A DNA stretch of 64,000 bases from contig CM055819.1 of assembly GCA_029582265.1 (NCBI GenBank), positions 39,856,761 to 39,920,760 of the forward strand, in the 5' to 3' direction. The position numbers and the translations under genes are program-made. This DNA comes from Zoroaster sp. YZ-2022. Lineage: Eukaryota > Echinodermata > Asteroidea > Forcipulatida > Zoroasteridae. Position 1 is the stretch's first letter. Each line of letters opens with the position of its first letter. Under the pieces are notes generated by a model. The model ran no database searches, was not told the DNA's origin, and saw nothing but the letters and a program-made list of their open reading frames with translations. Shown piece by piece: positions 1 through 11,400 of the stretch.

Positions 1-554
1 GGATAATATTCCTTTCCTAAAACAAAAAAACAGTAAACAAGAAAAACTAAAAAAACATCAATAGTACAATGTACATGTAACTCTGTTCCATAAAGTATAT
101 AAAATTGATTAAATCACAGGCTGTGAGAACACTTACATGTAAAATTTATCTGTTTATCTGTGTTTTTGGTGACATGGTTGTGTGTGATATTGTAATTAAA
201 TAATTAACGGATCCTTTACTGTATGGTTTGTGATTTACATGTAATCTAAGCCTTAAATTAAAAGACGATGTTATTTTAAATTAACCCTCCTACTATAGCT
301 GCACAAGTTTACTTGGCAAGTACGTGTAGCTACAGAGGTCAAAATCAGTCAACTGCCTGTTATGACTAGTGTTGACCCAAATCTGCACAGGGGGGCATTG
401 TTGACTGGATTTTTACTGTCATTTTGACCACCCTGAACAATACCAGACAATGCTTTTACCAGTCAAAGAAACGGTCAAATCATTTTGACCTGTAGATGTA
501 CTTACTACACGTAAGGTTTGACAGTGTTCAACTTTTGCGTGCACTAGATATACC

Positions 555-767
555 TTAACCCTAACCCTCCAGGGTATTTTGGCTAGAAACCCTGCCAGAT
601 GCATCAGATTGCATCGTTTGTCAAAGTGACTTGGCTGCCCAGTGCAGCAAGATCCATCTGGTCACAAATCTCAAGGTCGAACTGCCTCAGAGTCTGTGGT
701 CACCAAACAAGTGCACCAGACTTTTCCACCTGATGCACTGAGCTGCGTCTGGCAGGGTTAGGGTTAA
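555..767. mobile_element. TTAA MITE family B3, copy 1 (nested)
   Basis: TTAACCCTAACCCTCCAGGG at the left, GGCAGGGTTAGGGTTAA at the right. It sits in a TTAA at the edge of the palindromic element that follows, which itself interrupts family A copy 1. Confidence 0.8.
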
Positions 768-926
768 GTAAGACTAATTGCGGTGACACCTTATGAAATT
801 CTCAGTTGAGTAGTAATAAGAACCTTCAGTTCTTTTCAGAACTTATTACTACTCAATTGAGAATTTCACATTGTGCCACCGCAATTAGTCGTACTTCTCC
901 TCTTCACCATGCAAAGCTACAAGGTT
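768..926. mobile_element. Palindromic C-family element, copy 1
   Basis: Inverted arms around GAACCTTCAGTTCTTTTC, bounded by GTAAGACTAATTGCGGTGAC and its complement, with the tail CACCATGCAAAGCTACAAGG. The 12-mer TAGATATACCTT occurs at 545-556 and 927-938, consistent with a target duplication from the insertion into family A. Confidence 0.75.
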
Positions 927-1512
927 TAGATATACCTTGGCGAGTATATAAACATTTTGACTGATTTTGACCCTTGCAGTCTCAGCAGGGTTAACCTGTA
1001 TACTGTGTACATATACAGTATGTATTTAAGTACACTCACGGAATTTAAAAACACATCAACTTATATTTCTCAATAAATACAATGTATGTATAACAAATAT
1101 GCAGTGATAAATTGAAGCCATAATTATACAGCACTTGTATTGTGTCAGTATGATGTGAAAATTTGCGCTCATGCTTGACTGAGAAAGTATTGATTAAAAT
1201 ATCATAAATATCTGCTGTTGAAAAAAATGTGAAATATTGGGATGATGCGTTTTTAAATTCCGTGAGTATATTTATTCACCTTGGGGAGGGGGGGGGGGGG
1301 GAGGTCACACTGCAAAAAGTAAGGAGGAACACAGCCAAAAAAGAAGTGAAAAAAAGGAGAAAAAAAAAACAGGACACACATGAAAATTTATACATTATAT
1401 GGTAGATTTACAAGCATGATCAGTGAACAATTTTCCATATACATGTATCACATAGCAAAATGCCACACAAACTTTACAATTTGCTAATTAAAATTAAAAA
1501 TTAAAACTTACA

Positions 1513-1741
1513 TTAACCCTAACCCCCAAGGTATTCTGGCTAGGAACCTTCCTGAATCCTCCAAAATGCACCATGCATTTTCATTGATCTTTCATATTCA
1601 GCACTTATGGCCTGTACTTCTTGCCAGGTAGTAATTTGGCCCCATTTGAAGAGGTGAAAGTACCATGTTTCCAACAGTGCTGAATTTTCCCCAAAAGTGC
1701 CACTTCGAGGATTTTGCAGGATTTGGGGTGGTTAGGGTTAA
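1513..1741. mobile_element. TTAA MITE family B2, copy 1
   Basis: TTAACCCTAACCCCCAAGG at the left and GGGTGGTTAGGGTTAA at the right; both ends keep TTAA. Related copies occur at 49426-49691, 34625-35111, 32436-33546 and 52411-52681. Confidence 0.8.
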
Positions 1742-2082
1742 CATGACACACACAAAAAATTTTCCTGTCTGAAGGTTTCTGCTATACTGTAGATGCAAAT
1801 TCTGTGAATAAATTGTTCCTTGATTGTGATAAAAAGGGAGTGTAATGAACAGGGGTCTGAATATGTACAATGTACCTGACTTGCAGACGTACATGGTATC
1901 GGCCATGGCAATTTCCAGAAATTATTATTTTTTCATGGGAACATTGCTTTTTTTCCTCCGGAGCAAGTGAAAACAAATTATGCTGTAAAATGACACATTA
2001 TTCACAATAATCGGGAGAAACATGGTTTTAAAATCCTTGTATACACTGTACAATGTAGCTTGATACCTCAAAACCCTATTAA

Positions 2083-2793
2083 TAAACCTAACCCTCCAGG
2101 GTATTTTGGCTAGAAACCCTGCCAGATGCATCAGATTGCATCGTTTGTCAAAGTGACTTGGCTGCAGAGTGCAGCAAAGTGCAGCTGTGCATTTTGCTGC
2201 ATGTGGCAGTCAAGGGTGTATAGTGTATATCAGTGGTGGGACAAGTACCATGCAAATTCCATCAGTATGCACCCGTAGATGCATCAAAAGTTGCTGGGAG
2301 GGTAGTAGGTTTTCTTGGTTGCTGGGAAGGTTTTGTTTGGCTTTGAATATTTGAAACAAAATATCATCACTGCCTCTTCTTTTTTATGTTTTCCTTTTGT
2401 TTACATTCTTTTCTGGGTTTTCTGCTATTGAACTCAAATTTTCTTTTTTTATATGCATTTCTTCATTTTCTTCTTTTCTTCTTTATTTTCTTCTTCTTTC
2501 TTTTGTTCCTCTTATTTACATTTTGTTTCTTTTTCAAACTTTTTCTTTGGGCCATACATGTACAATGCATCATCCCAGACTGCACTATGAAAGTAGAGTG
2601 AAACCCGAGACATACCCTTCAGACCAGGGACCCAAAGTGGTTTGCCCAATTCCCCAGCACTTAGCTGGTTTGACCTCAATTTCCATCAGTATTGCTACAA
2701 AGTTCACAGCAGTTAGTGGTTGCATTTTGCATCAAAGTGCACCAGACTTTTCCACCTGATGCACTGTGCTGCGTCTGGCAGGGTTAGGGTTAA
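2083..2793. mobile_element. TTAA MITE family B3, copy 2 (long form)
   Basis: Left end AACCTAACCCTCCAGGG (TTAA decayed), right end GGCAGGGTTAGGGTTAA. Shares the GCCAGATGCATCAGATTGC segment with 555-767. The middle (about 2200-2700) holds extra T-rich sequence not in the short copy. Confidence 0.65.
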
Positions 2794-2976
2794 AAACGAA
2801 TGGGTATGAGAATAGGAGGGTTTTTAAAGAAAATATGTACCGAAATGAATTCATTGTGGGTCCCGATATAAATACATTTTGGCATTTTTGTACTTGGTTA
2901 AAACCAAGCTTCTGACAACTATTTTTTTAATGTATCTCATTTCAAATTATTTGCTTTCCTTTCTAAAAGAAAATTC

Positions 2977-3308
2977 TTAACCCTCCTACTCTAGCTGCAC
3001 TTTAGTGGCAAGTTGCTATAGAGGTCAAAATCAGTCAACTGCCTGTTTTGACTGTTGACCCAAATGTGCACACAGGGGCATTTTTGACTGGTTTTTACTG
3101 TCATTTTGACCACCCTGAACAATACCAGACAATGCTTTTGCCAGTCAAAAAACGGTCGACTCATTTTGACCTGTAAATGTACATGTACTTACTACATGTA
3201 AGGTTTGACAGTGTTTGACTTTTAAGTGCACTAGATATACCTTGGTAAGTACATGTATGTCAACATTTTGACTGAATTTGACCCTTGTAGTTAGCAGGAG
3301 AGTTTTAA
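2977..3308. mobile_element. TTAA MITE family A, copy 2
   Basis: TTAACCCTCCTACTCTAGC to GAGAGTTTTAA. Two positions carry TA changed to TACATGTA relative to other copies (3180-3187 and 3250-3257). Confidence 0.85.
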
Positions 3309-3531
3309 TGTTCCAACGAAAGGAACAATTTGCAGAAAAAAAAGTGACACATCTCTAATGGGTAGTTGACATATAACTGACTTAATAATGCATGATCATG
3401 AACAATGTACATGTACGTATGTGTGCAGTTAGCAGCAGGTGGTATTTCAAAATGCATCAATTGTGTTCACTGCTTGGTTTGGTTAGGCAAACAGGATTCA
3501 GTTGAATAGGTTTGCATAGAGGCAAGCAACT

Positions 3532-3723
3532 CTATGGGGGAGTATTCACTTTGGCACCAGGGCTTTGATGACTTCCTTTGAGGTGAACCAGCAAGGCATT
3601 GAAAGTGACCAACAAGGTCACATATATCTCACGCAGAGAACTCTCTATGGGCTGCCTGATAGTGTTACGGTCCCTGTAGAGTTGGTTAAAGATCATCTTG
3701 CTAATTGCGTACAAACCAGGATC
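3532..3723 (-). CDS. Possible terminal exon of an unidentified gene
   Basis: On the minus strand a T-rich acceptor ending TTTTTTAACAG precedes an open stretch DPGLYAISKMIFNQLYRDRN, then TIRQPIESSLREIYVTLLVT, FNALLVHLKGSHQSPGAK and a stop. Codon use looks natural. I do not recognise the family. Upstream exons would lie at higher coordinates, overlapping the 5' part of the TMC locus. The plus strand is also open here (from about 3515), so strand is not certain. Confidence 0.35.
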   Translation of the reverse strand, partial: DPGLYAISKMIFNQLYRDRNTIRQPIESSLREIYVTLLVTFNALLVHLKGSHQSPGAKVNTPP

Positions 3724-4094
3724 CTGTTAAAAAATAAAAAATAAAAAAATAAGGAAAGAACAAAATTAATGATGGTAGTCTTCACAAAGAATATTTTGTC
3801 AACTTATCATATGACCTCTGGGATGGTCAACTCGTTTATTTAGTAACAACTAGAGGCAGGTACATGTAAATCATGCATCATGAGTTGAACAGAAGCAAAC
3901 ACAAACGCTGTTTGTGTCCATGTTGACAAAATGAAACAAAATAAATTGAATTGATAAATAAAATGAATTTATCAATCTGAAGAGGGCTTACACCATTGGT
4001 AGACATGTAGTTACATGTGCCTGGACATGTAGTTACATGTGCCTGGATAGAAACCGAGTGAACTATTGATCTAGTAAGTTTATTTGGTGTCAAA

Positions 4095-4520
4095 AGGGAA
4101 GGTACATGTACAGCATTGGTAATGTTGGCCAAACTGCTTCTATGAGTATGCTTACTCTCTTTGAATCAAGATATACATGTACATTGAAGGGAAGGTACAA
4201 CATTGGTAATGTTGGCAAAACTGCTTCTATGAGTATGCTTACTCTCTTTGGATCAAGATATACATTGAAGGGAAGGTACAACATTGGTAATGTTGGCAAA
4301 ACTGCTTCTATGAGTATGCTTACTCTCTTTGAATCAAGATATACATTGAAGGGAAGGTATAACCATAGAGAAAGGCTTTGGTAATGTTGGCCAAACTGCT
4401 TCTATGAGTATGCTTACTCTCTTTGAATCAAGATATACATTGAAGGGAAGGTACAACATTGGTAATGTTGGCCAAACTGCTTCTATGATGAATATGCTTA
4501 CTCTCTTTGAATCAAGATAA
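4095..4520. repeat. Five-copy tandem array, about 81-bp unit
   Basis: Units carry GGTAATGTTGGC.AAACTGC and ACTCTCTTTGAATCAAG; starts of GGTAATGTTGG fall at 4118, 4205, 4286, 4380 and 4460. A single diverged copy in the opposite orientation lies at about 32348-32430, next to another C-family element. Open frames here are repeat artefacts. Confidence 0.85.
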
Positions 4521-4543
4521 ATATGCACTCGAAAACAATCATC

Positions 4544-4658
4544 CTGAGGACAATCAGAGCATACTGATTGAAACGTCGAGTTGTACCCCCAGTTCTTTTC
4601 AGAACTAATTACTACTCAATTGAGATTCCACATGGTGTCACCGCAATTAGTCTTACTT
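4544..4658. mobile_element. C-family element, half copy with ribozyme-like hairpin
   Basis: Contains CTGAGGA, a 7-bp stem CAATCAG/CTGATTG with loop AGCATA, then AAACGTCGAGTTGTAC, and one arm of the palindrome ending GCAATTAGTCTTACTT. Compare 32066-32327. Confidence 0.7.
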
Positions 4659-5008
4659 AACAATCATCCTGTGAATTTTTCAGCTTATAACATTGGTTTC
4701 TTTACAAGAAAATGGTGAAAATGCATGCAGAGTTGTTGTATTCATTAGAATTAATTGAAACCGGAAATGATTTGGCTATTCTTAAAAGCGAGAGCTCTTC
4801 AGACAAAATTAATTCTAGGGAAGATTGATACTGTCACCAGGTTTACACTGAAGTGCTTAACTGTTGCACAATATAATTTAACCGTATTGTCATTTTTGAT
4901 TTACCAATCCAATATCTTACCTGTAAGCAATCAACATGGACTACAGTATAATTGGTGGTTGTTGTTATTGTTTTTTGTATCATCAGTCATCACCTCATAC
5001 CTTCATTT

Positions 5009-5361
5009 GTGACAGGCTCTGGCAAAACCCTAAACTTGGACCCAATTTTCAAAAGTGAGATTTTGGTATAGTTTGATTCTCTAGATTTTCTTCTTTCATT
5101 TGACACCGGATTTGTAGAAATCAGAAGAAATTCTTATAATGTAAGAAAAAAATATATAAGAAAACATTTTTTTTTTCTGATTTCAACAAATCTGGTATCA
5201 AATGAAAGAGGAAAATCTAGAGAATCAAACTAGACCAAAATCTAAAAAATAAAAAAATCTGATTTCTACAAATCTGGTATCATATGAAAGAGGAAAATCT
5301 AGAGAATCAAAATCTTACCAAAATCGGGTCAAAGTTTAGGGTTTTGCCAGAGCCAGTCACA
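5009..5361. mobile_element. Palindromic MITE upstream of TMC exon a
   Basis: Left TGTGACAGGCTCTGGCAAAA and right CCAGAGCCAGTCACA are inverted, with arms containing TTTGATTCTCTAGATTTTC. The right arm is partly duplicated. Confidence 0.8.
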
Positions 5362-5427
5362 TTTAATTACACATCTAATTTGTTGAATAGTTTTGTTTAT
5401 TAAAATAATTATTTCTGTTGTTTTCAG

Positions 5428-5497
5428 AGACAAGTATGGCAAGGGAAAGTTAAAGGCGCTGTCAGGGTGGAAATACTTCAAGTATAATACAGCACTG
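5428..5497 (+). CDS. TMC exon a (first recognised)
   Basis: Encodes DKYGKGKLKALSGWKYFKYN and three further residues, the basic cytosolic stretch before the first membrane segment. Acceptor is TTTTCAG, donor GTGAGT. It starts with one base completing a codon and ends in phase 0, matching the next exon. A palindromic MITE ends 66 bp upstream. Confidence 0.75.
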
Positions 5498-8400
5498 GTG
5501 AGTAGTAAGTTGTTCGTATTAGTAAAGACTGTTTGCGGTGACACCATGTGAAATTCTCAATTGAGTATTAATTAGTTCTGAAAAGAACTGGAGGTTACAA
5601 CTCTCCAAAATTTTGTTCGTATTGCAATACTAATATTGACAGTTTTTTATGTAGGGATTGTTGGAGCCAACTTAACCCTAACGCTCTATACACATGTATA
5701 CACGTATTTTGGATTAGAACCTTTCTGAATTTGCACAAAATCACACTTTCAGACAGCTGTTACAATTGGGACATCTGGCCCCATGCAAAGTATCCCTGGG
5801 TGAATACATCAAAATACAACCAGCCACTGCAGTTTTAGGGGTCTGGGGTTGTTGATAGTAAATGCTTTAAAAAAATATTCAATTAAGTAAAATAGGATTT
5901 ACAAGAGACATGAGATTTATGCTTTAAACAATTTTTTTTTTTACTCATGCTGTGCTAGCCACAAGTCGATTTTCACTAGAATGCCATTGAATTTTTTTTG
6001 GGAATTTTGTCTACGTGCCAATTTCTATCCCATGACAATATCCTAAAAAATATGGAAAAAATATACAGAAATGAAATGCGTGTTTTCCACCCGCAGAGAT
6101 GGAAACACTTCAAGGAAAAGATGTACGACTTTGTGTGGCGGCTTGAAGTATGGCGTGCCTCCTTAAAAGAAGTTGAAGGTAGGTGCAGGCCAAGGACCCA
6201 GTAGATGTAGAGCCGAAAGTGAACTTTGCCCGTTTGTAAAAATCCTCATTTCTGTTTTGTCTGAAAGCCCTTCCTATGACTGCAAGGGTCAAAATCAGTC
6301 AAAATTTTGATATACATGTACTTGCCAAGGTATAATGTCAAAACCTTATGTATAGTAAGTACATTTACAGGTCAAAATGAGTCGACCGTTTTTGACTGGT
6401 AAAAGCATTGTCTAGTATTGTTCAGGGTGGTCAAAATGACAGTAAAAACCAGTCAACAATGCCCCTGTTTGCATATTTGGGTCAACAGTCAAAAACCGTC
6501 ACTTGACTGATTTTGACCACTGTAGCTTCTTGCCACTAAAGTGCAGCTATAGTACGAAGGTTAATTGTAAAAATTGTGAATACTTTTTCACATTTTTGTC
6601 ATGAGTTAGGCTCTGCATTGAACCGACACTTTCACAGGTTGGTGGTTTAACCCTAACCTTCCCAAATCCTCCAAAATCCTCTTTGCCAAAGTGAAAGATT
6701 TTGAAGGATTGAGGTTACATGCTACATGCTCTTTGCTAAAGTGAAGGATTTTGGAGGATTGTGGTTATCAGGCATACTTGTGTTTCCATGGTATATGTAC
6801 ATCCATGTTTGTTGTAGTGATTGCAAGGTCAGTGCTTGGGTCAGTGGACACTGTTTATTGCTCCATGCATGCAGGGAGGGTCCCTGGCCATGTACACGTA
6901 TCACAGATTAGAAACACATGTGTGCATACATGTCATGTGCTTGCTTTACTACTGAATGATTTTGGAGGATTCAGGTTATGTGTAAGCAAATGGGCATAGG
7001 GAGTTAGGAAGGATTCAGGTTATGTGTAAGCAAATGGGCCTAGGGAGTTAGGAAGGATTCAGGTTATGTGTAAGCAAATGGGCCTAGGGAGTTAGGAAGG
7101 ATTCAGGTTATGTGTAAGCAAATGGGCCTAGGGAGTTAGGAAGGATTCAGGTTATGTGTAAGCAAATGGGCCTAGGGAGTTAGGGAGGATTCAGGTTATG
7201 TGTAAGCAAATGGGTCTAGGGAGTTAGGAAGGATTCAGGTTATGTGTAAGCAAATGGGCCTAGGGAGTTAAGGTTAATGAATATCTTGTTTGTTCAGGTT
7301 GGTTCAAAATGACAGTAAAAAACATTCAAAAATGCCTCTGTGTGCACGTTGGTTCAACAGTTAAAAAAAAAAATCACTTGACCGATTTTGACAACTATAG
7401 CTACTTGTCACAAACGTTCAGTTACACTGTACAGTTGGAGGGTTCCAATTACAGTGGATACAAATCCGTTTCAGTGATTTGTGTGATGAGTTTATACGTG
7501 TACATTTGGACAAAGGTAAACACCCTTTACTGTACAATTATGTACGTATGCATACATTTATGAATCAACAACAGGATGTGTCAACCACTAAACGGCCCAC
7601 ATTTTGTTGTGTACTTGAAGATCGGTTTTGCTGCAATTTGTCAAGAAGCCATCAGGGGCAGTAATATTGAGTCTGATAACAACTGGTAGGGAATAATTGG
7701 GGAAATTCTTCGTGAATAAATTGTTCTGCTTCAGAAGTTTCAAACAGTTTCAAAAGGGCAATTCCGTTTATAATAATAATAGTTATAATGGACATTTAAT
7801 AATGCGCCGGTATCAGCCAAGCATGACGCTTGTGGTGCATAAGAACAATATACATTGTAAATTAAACAGAGAAACGATGACAGAACAGATGGGTTTTGAG
7901 GGATGATTTGAATGATGGCCCGAATTGTTGTTGGCGGAGTCGATCCGAATTCAGTCCGTTTCATGCCAAAATAGGAAAAATCATTGGCCCTGTAGAGGGT
8001 GGTTCCATTGTGTTAGCACAGAGCAATAAGTCCTTGCTGTATGGGTGCAGGCACCTTACACGTAACGGTGTTTACACGTTGCCAAATGCAGCAATTTTCT
8101 AGTTACAGTCCTTCGTATTCCAGCAACTGTCGGCAGCTTTCTGCAAGTGCACATAGGGTTCTCGACGGGGGTGGAGCCAGGTCGACTAAAAACACTGCAT
8201 CTGTGCACAGCTGCATTTACAATATGCACAAAATGAGGGTTTTTGATGTATGTTTTTTATAGTTTTAGCAAATATTCTAAAAAGTGTCCTTAATGAAAGA
8301 ACCACTTACTCGTATAAAATAGTCATAAACTTTAAGATTCATCTTCATCATCATCATCATCATCATTCTCGCTAATGCCCCCATCACACTTATTCTGAAT

Positions 8401-11400
8401 CAGCAGGAATAAAGCAGAACCAGCCGGAATGAAGAGTTTTCAAAATTCGTTCCACATTCGGGAGGGAATTTCAAATTGACCAAGCTTTGTAAGAATGCCG
8501 TTCGAATACTTAGAATGCGCTCAACCTCGAATGGTTCTTGCACATTCCGGGTGTATTAGCTGTGGAATGCAGCTCGAATGTAGTTGGAACACAGTAGGAA
8601 TATTTAGAATGCTGTTAGAATGCAGTCAGAATATTTAGAATGCTGTTAGAATGCAGTCAGAATATTTAGAATGCACTTCGAATGCCATACGAGTGCGGTT
8701 CGATTGCTGCCCGAATACCGCCTGAAGTTTGGTTGGAAGGTGCCTCGAATGCTGTACGAATTCATCCTTGGCGGCATGACGTGATGTTGACCAGGCGACT
8801 CTCAATGCAGACTGACGCTCCAGCGGCAGCTGGCAGCGCTTTTATGCGATTCGGCGGTGTTCTGAATTACGTCCGGACTCATTCGAGGGCCAATCGGGAC
8901 GTTCCGACTGCATTCGAGCCGCATTCGAAGCGGCAATCGAAAGATTCTGACGGCATTCAAGTGCATTCCAGCTGAATTTTTAATATCGAAATAGATTCCG
9001 CAGCAATCAAGATGCATTCGAGGTGCATTCCGGCTCATTCGAGGCGCATTCGGGACATTCTGGCAGGATTTGAAGTGGCTTGGCGTTTCGATTCTCCCTC
9101 GAATGCGATCAGAATGTTTCGAATGCTGTTGGAATGTCGTAAGAATATTTAGAATGCAGTCAGAGTGCAGTTAGAATACACTTCGAATACCGTTCGATAT
9201 TTCTCCACTTCGAATGCACCTCGACAGTTTTGAGCATGAGCAAAACATTCGGGCTGGCCACAAGAATGGGCCCGAATATTTGGAATGCAGTCAGAAGTTT
9301 TAGAATGCACTTCGAATATCCAGGAAAGAATTTTCATTCCGACGGCATTCCGGCTCATTCCGCCTCTAGTGTGACTAGGGTTTTACAGACAGCTCTGGTT
9401 CGTCGCGCTAGTTGATCATGTCTACACTTAACAGCTTATCTCAAGGGGGGATTGAGCTCATTTATTTTATTTATTATTTATTGATGAGCAAAATAAAATT
9501 GCTTTACTTACATGTAGCCCAACAGAAAACAGTTCCTTAGTTTTTTTTTTAAACTAAATATTTGTGTTTTAAAGTATTATGTTGTTTCATTTTTTAGGGG
9601 GGTTGGTGAGGGAGATGTGGGAGTTTAGTAAGAAAAAATAAGTAAACTCTGTTTGTGGTGACACCATGCAGAAATTATCTTTTGAGTAGTAAATAGTTCT
9701 TTACAGAACCGGTTCATTACAGAACCGGTTCATTTCAGAACCGGTTCTTTTCAGACACCATGCAGAAATTTTGTTTTGAGTAGTAAATAGTTCTTTTCAG
9801 AACCGGTTCAGAACTTTTTACTACTCAAAAGAGAATTTCTAAACGGTGTTACCGCAAACATTCATTCATTCATTCATTTATTAACACATATTCCAATGTT
9901 GACAACAAGAATATTGTTACAAATAATTACACAATATCAAGAGGTTGTACAAAATGCAAAAACAAATTAGTAACATGAAAAGACTATTTATAAGAGAAAA
10001 GAAACTTGTCAACATTGAGGAAAAGAAGAAGCCGGGGCTTTTATTCCTTTCCCTACCCCCACCCCTCCCCTTAATTACAAAATGACAAAGTTACTTGACA
10101 AATGCAGAAGACTACATTCAACAATAACATGGGCAGGAGATCAGACCAAATAATAAGTCAATTAAATAGCACCATTGAACAACTTAAATTTAAGCTTAAG
10201 AGAGCGAGACTGTTTGACATCATCAGCCAGACTGTTCCAGAATTTAATTCCACATTGTTGGGGACTATTTTTAAATAAAGAGGTACGATTAAAATGTTGA
10301 TACAAATGTTTCCTGGATGAGCTTCTGGTTACGTGACAATGAACATCTGAAGTTAAAATAAACGATTGTTGAAAGCAAGGGGGTAATAAATTGTTCATTT
10401 GTTTGAACATAAATTTGCCAAGATTAAGGTAATAAATATATGTTAATTTGAGCAAATTTAAATTGGTAAATAAAGGAGACTAAATAAAACAGACTACTTA
10501 TCGTTTTTCACCATGCAAAGCTACACATATGAGATATTTTAACAATTTTTGCAATGTTTTCTTTGCAGGAAAGTTTGGCACAGCTGTTGTGTCCTACTTT
10601 GTCTTCCTGAAGTGGATGTTGTTCCTTAACATCTACATCTTCGTTTTGATGTTTGGATTGATCGTCATTCCACAGTTTATCCTCCGCGATGGATACGTAG
10701 AGAGTGAGTTTCATCAAGTCTATGTCCTTTTTGTTTTTAAAAGGGAACGTTACAACATTGGCGATTACCCGATTGCAAGATTACCAAATTATTATTCCAA
10801 AGCTACATGTACATTGTAACTTGATATGAAGTTGGTAAAGCTAGCTACCACTCATCTTGAAAGATGATTCTGTCTGAAGCCCTCCCGTCTCAAAGAAAGC
10901 AACTTTTTTGCTTTAAGTGTTTAACCCTTCCACTACTGCAGTTCACGACCGCAAGTTATGCAGTACAAAGGCAGTACATTATTACTCGCAGTTACTCGTG
11001 AATGGTCATTATTCGCGAATAGTTGCAGGTAGCAACAGTTCACCACCACAACTCGCCTTCCAGCAAGCACTATTTGCAAATACTACAATGCGTATCACTA
11101 CCAGCAGTGCCTAGACAAAACGGTGCAATTGGCAGTGTTACTCGTGAATAGTAGTCACGAATAGTTAGTAAACAGTTTACGACTGCAAGTTATGCAGTGC
11201 AAAGGCAATACATTATTACTCGCAATTACTCGTAAACGGCCATTATTTGGGAATAGTTGAAGGTATTCGCGCCAGCCCGATTAATGTAAAAATTGTGAAT
11301 ACGTTTTCACACTTTTGTCATGAGTTAGACTCTGTATTGAACTGACACTTTCACAGGTTGGTGGTTTAATGTATATCTTGTTTCAAGTAAACGCACGCAT

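Larger units (their letters stand above)
281..994. mobile_element. TTAA MITE family A, copy 1 (interrupted)
   Basis: Starts TTAACCCTCCTACTATAGC and ends at CAGGGTTAA. The interior shows family A landmarks (ACCCAAATCTGCACAGGGG, TTTTGACCTGTA, a GCACTAGATATACC site). It is split at TAGATATACCTT by the insertion 557-926, with that 12-mer present on both sides. Confidence 0.85.
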
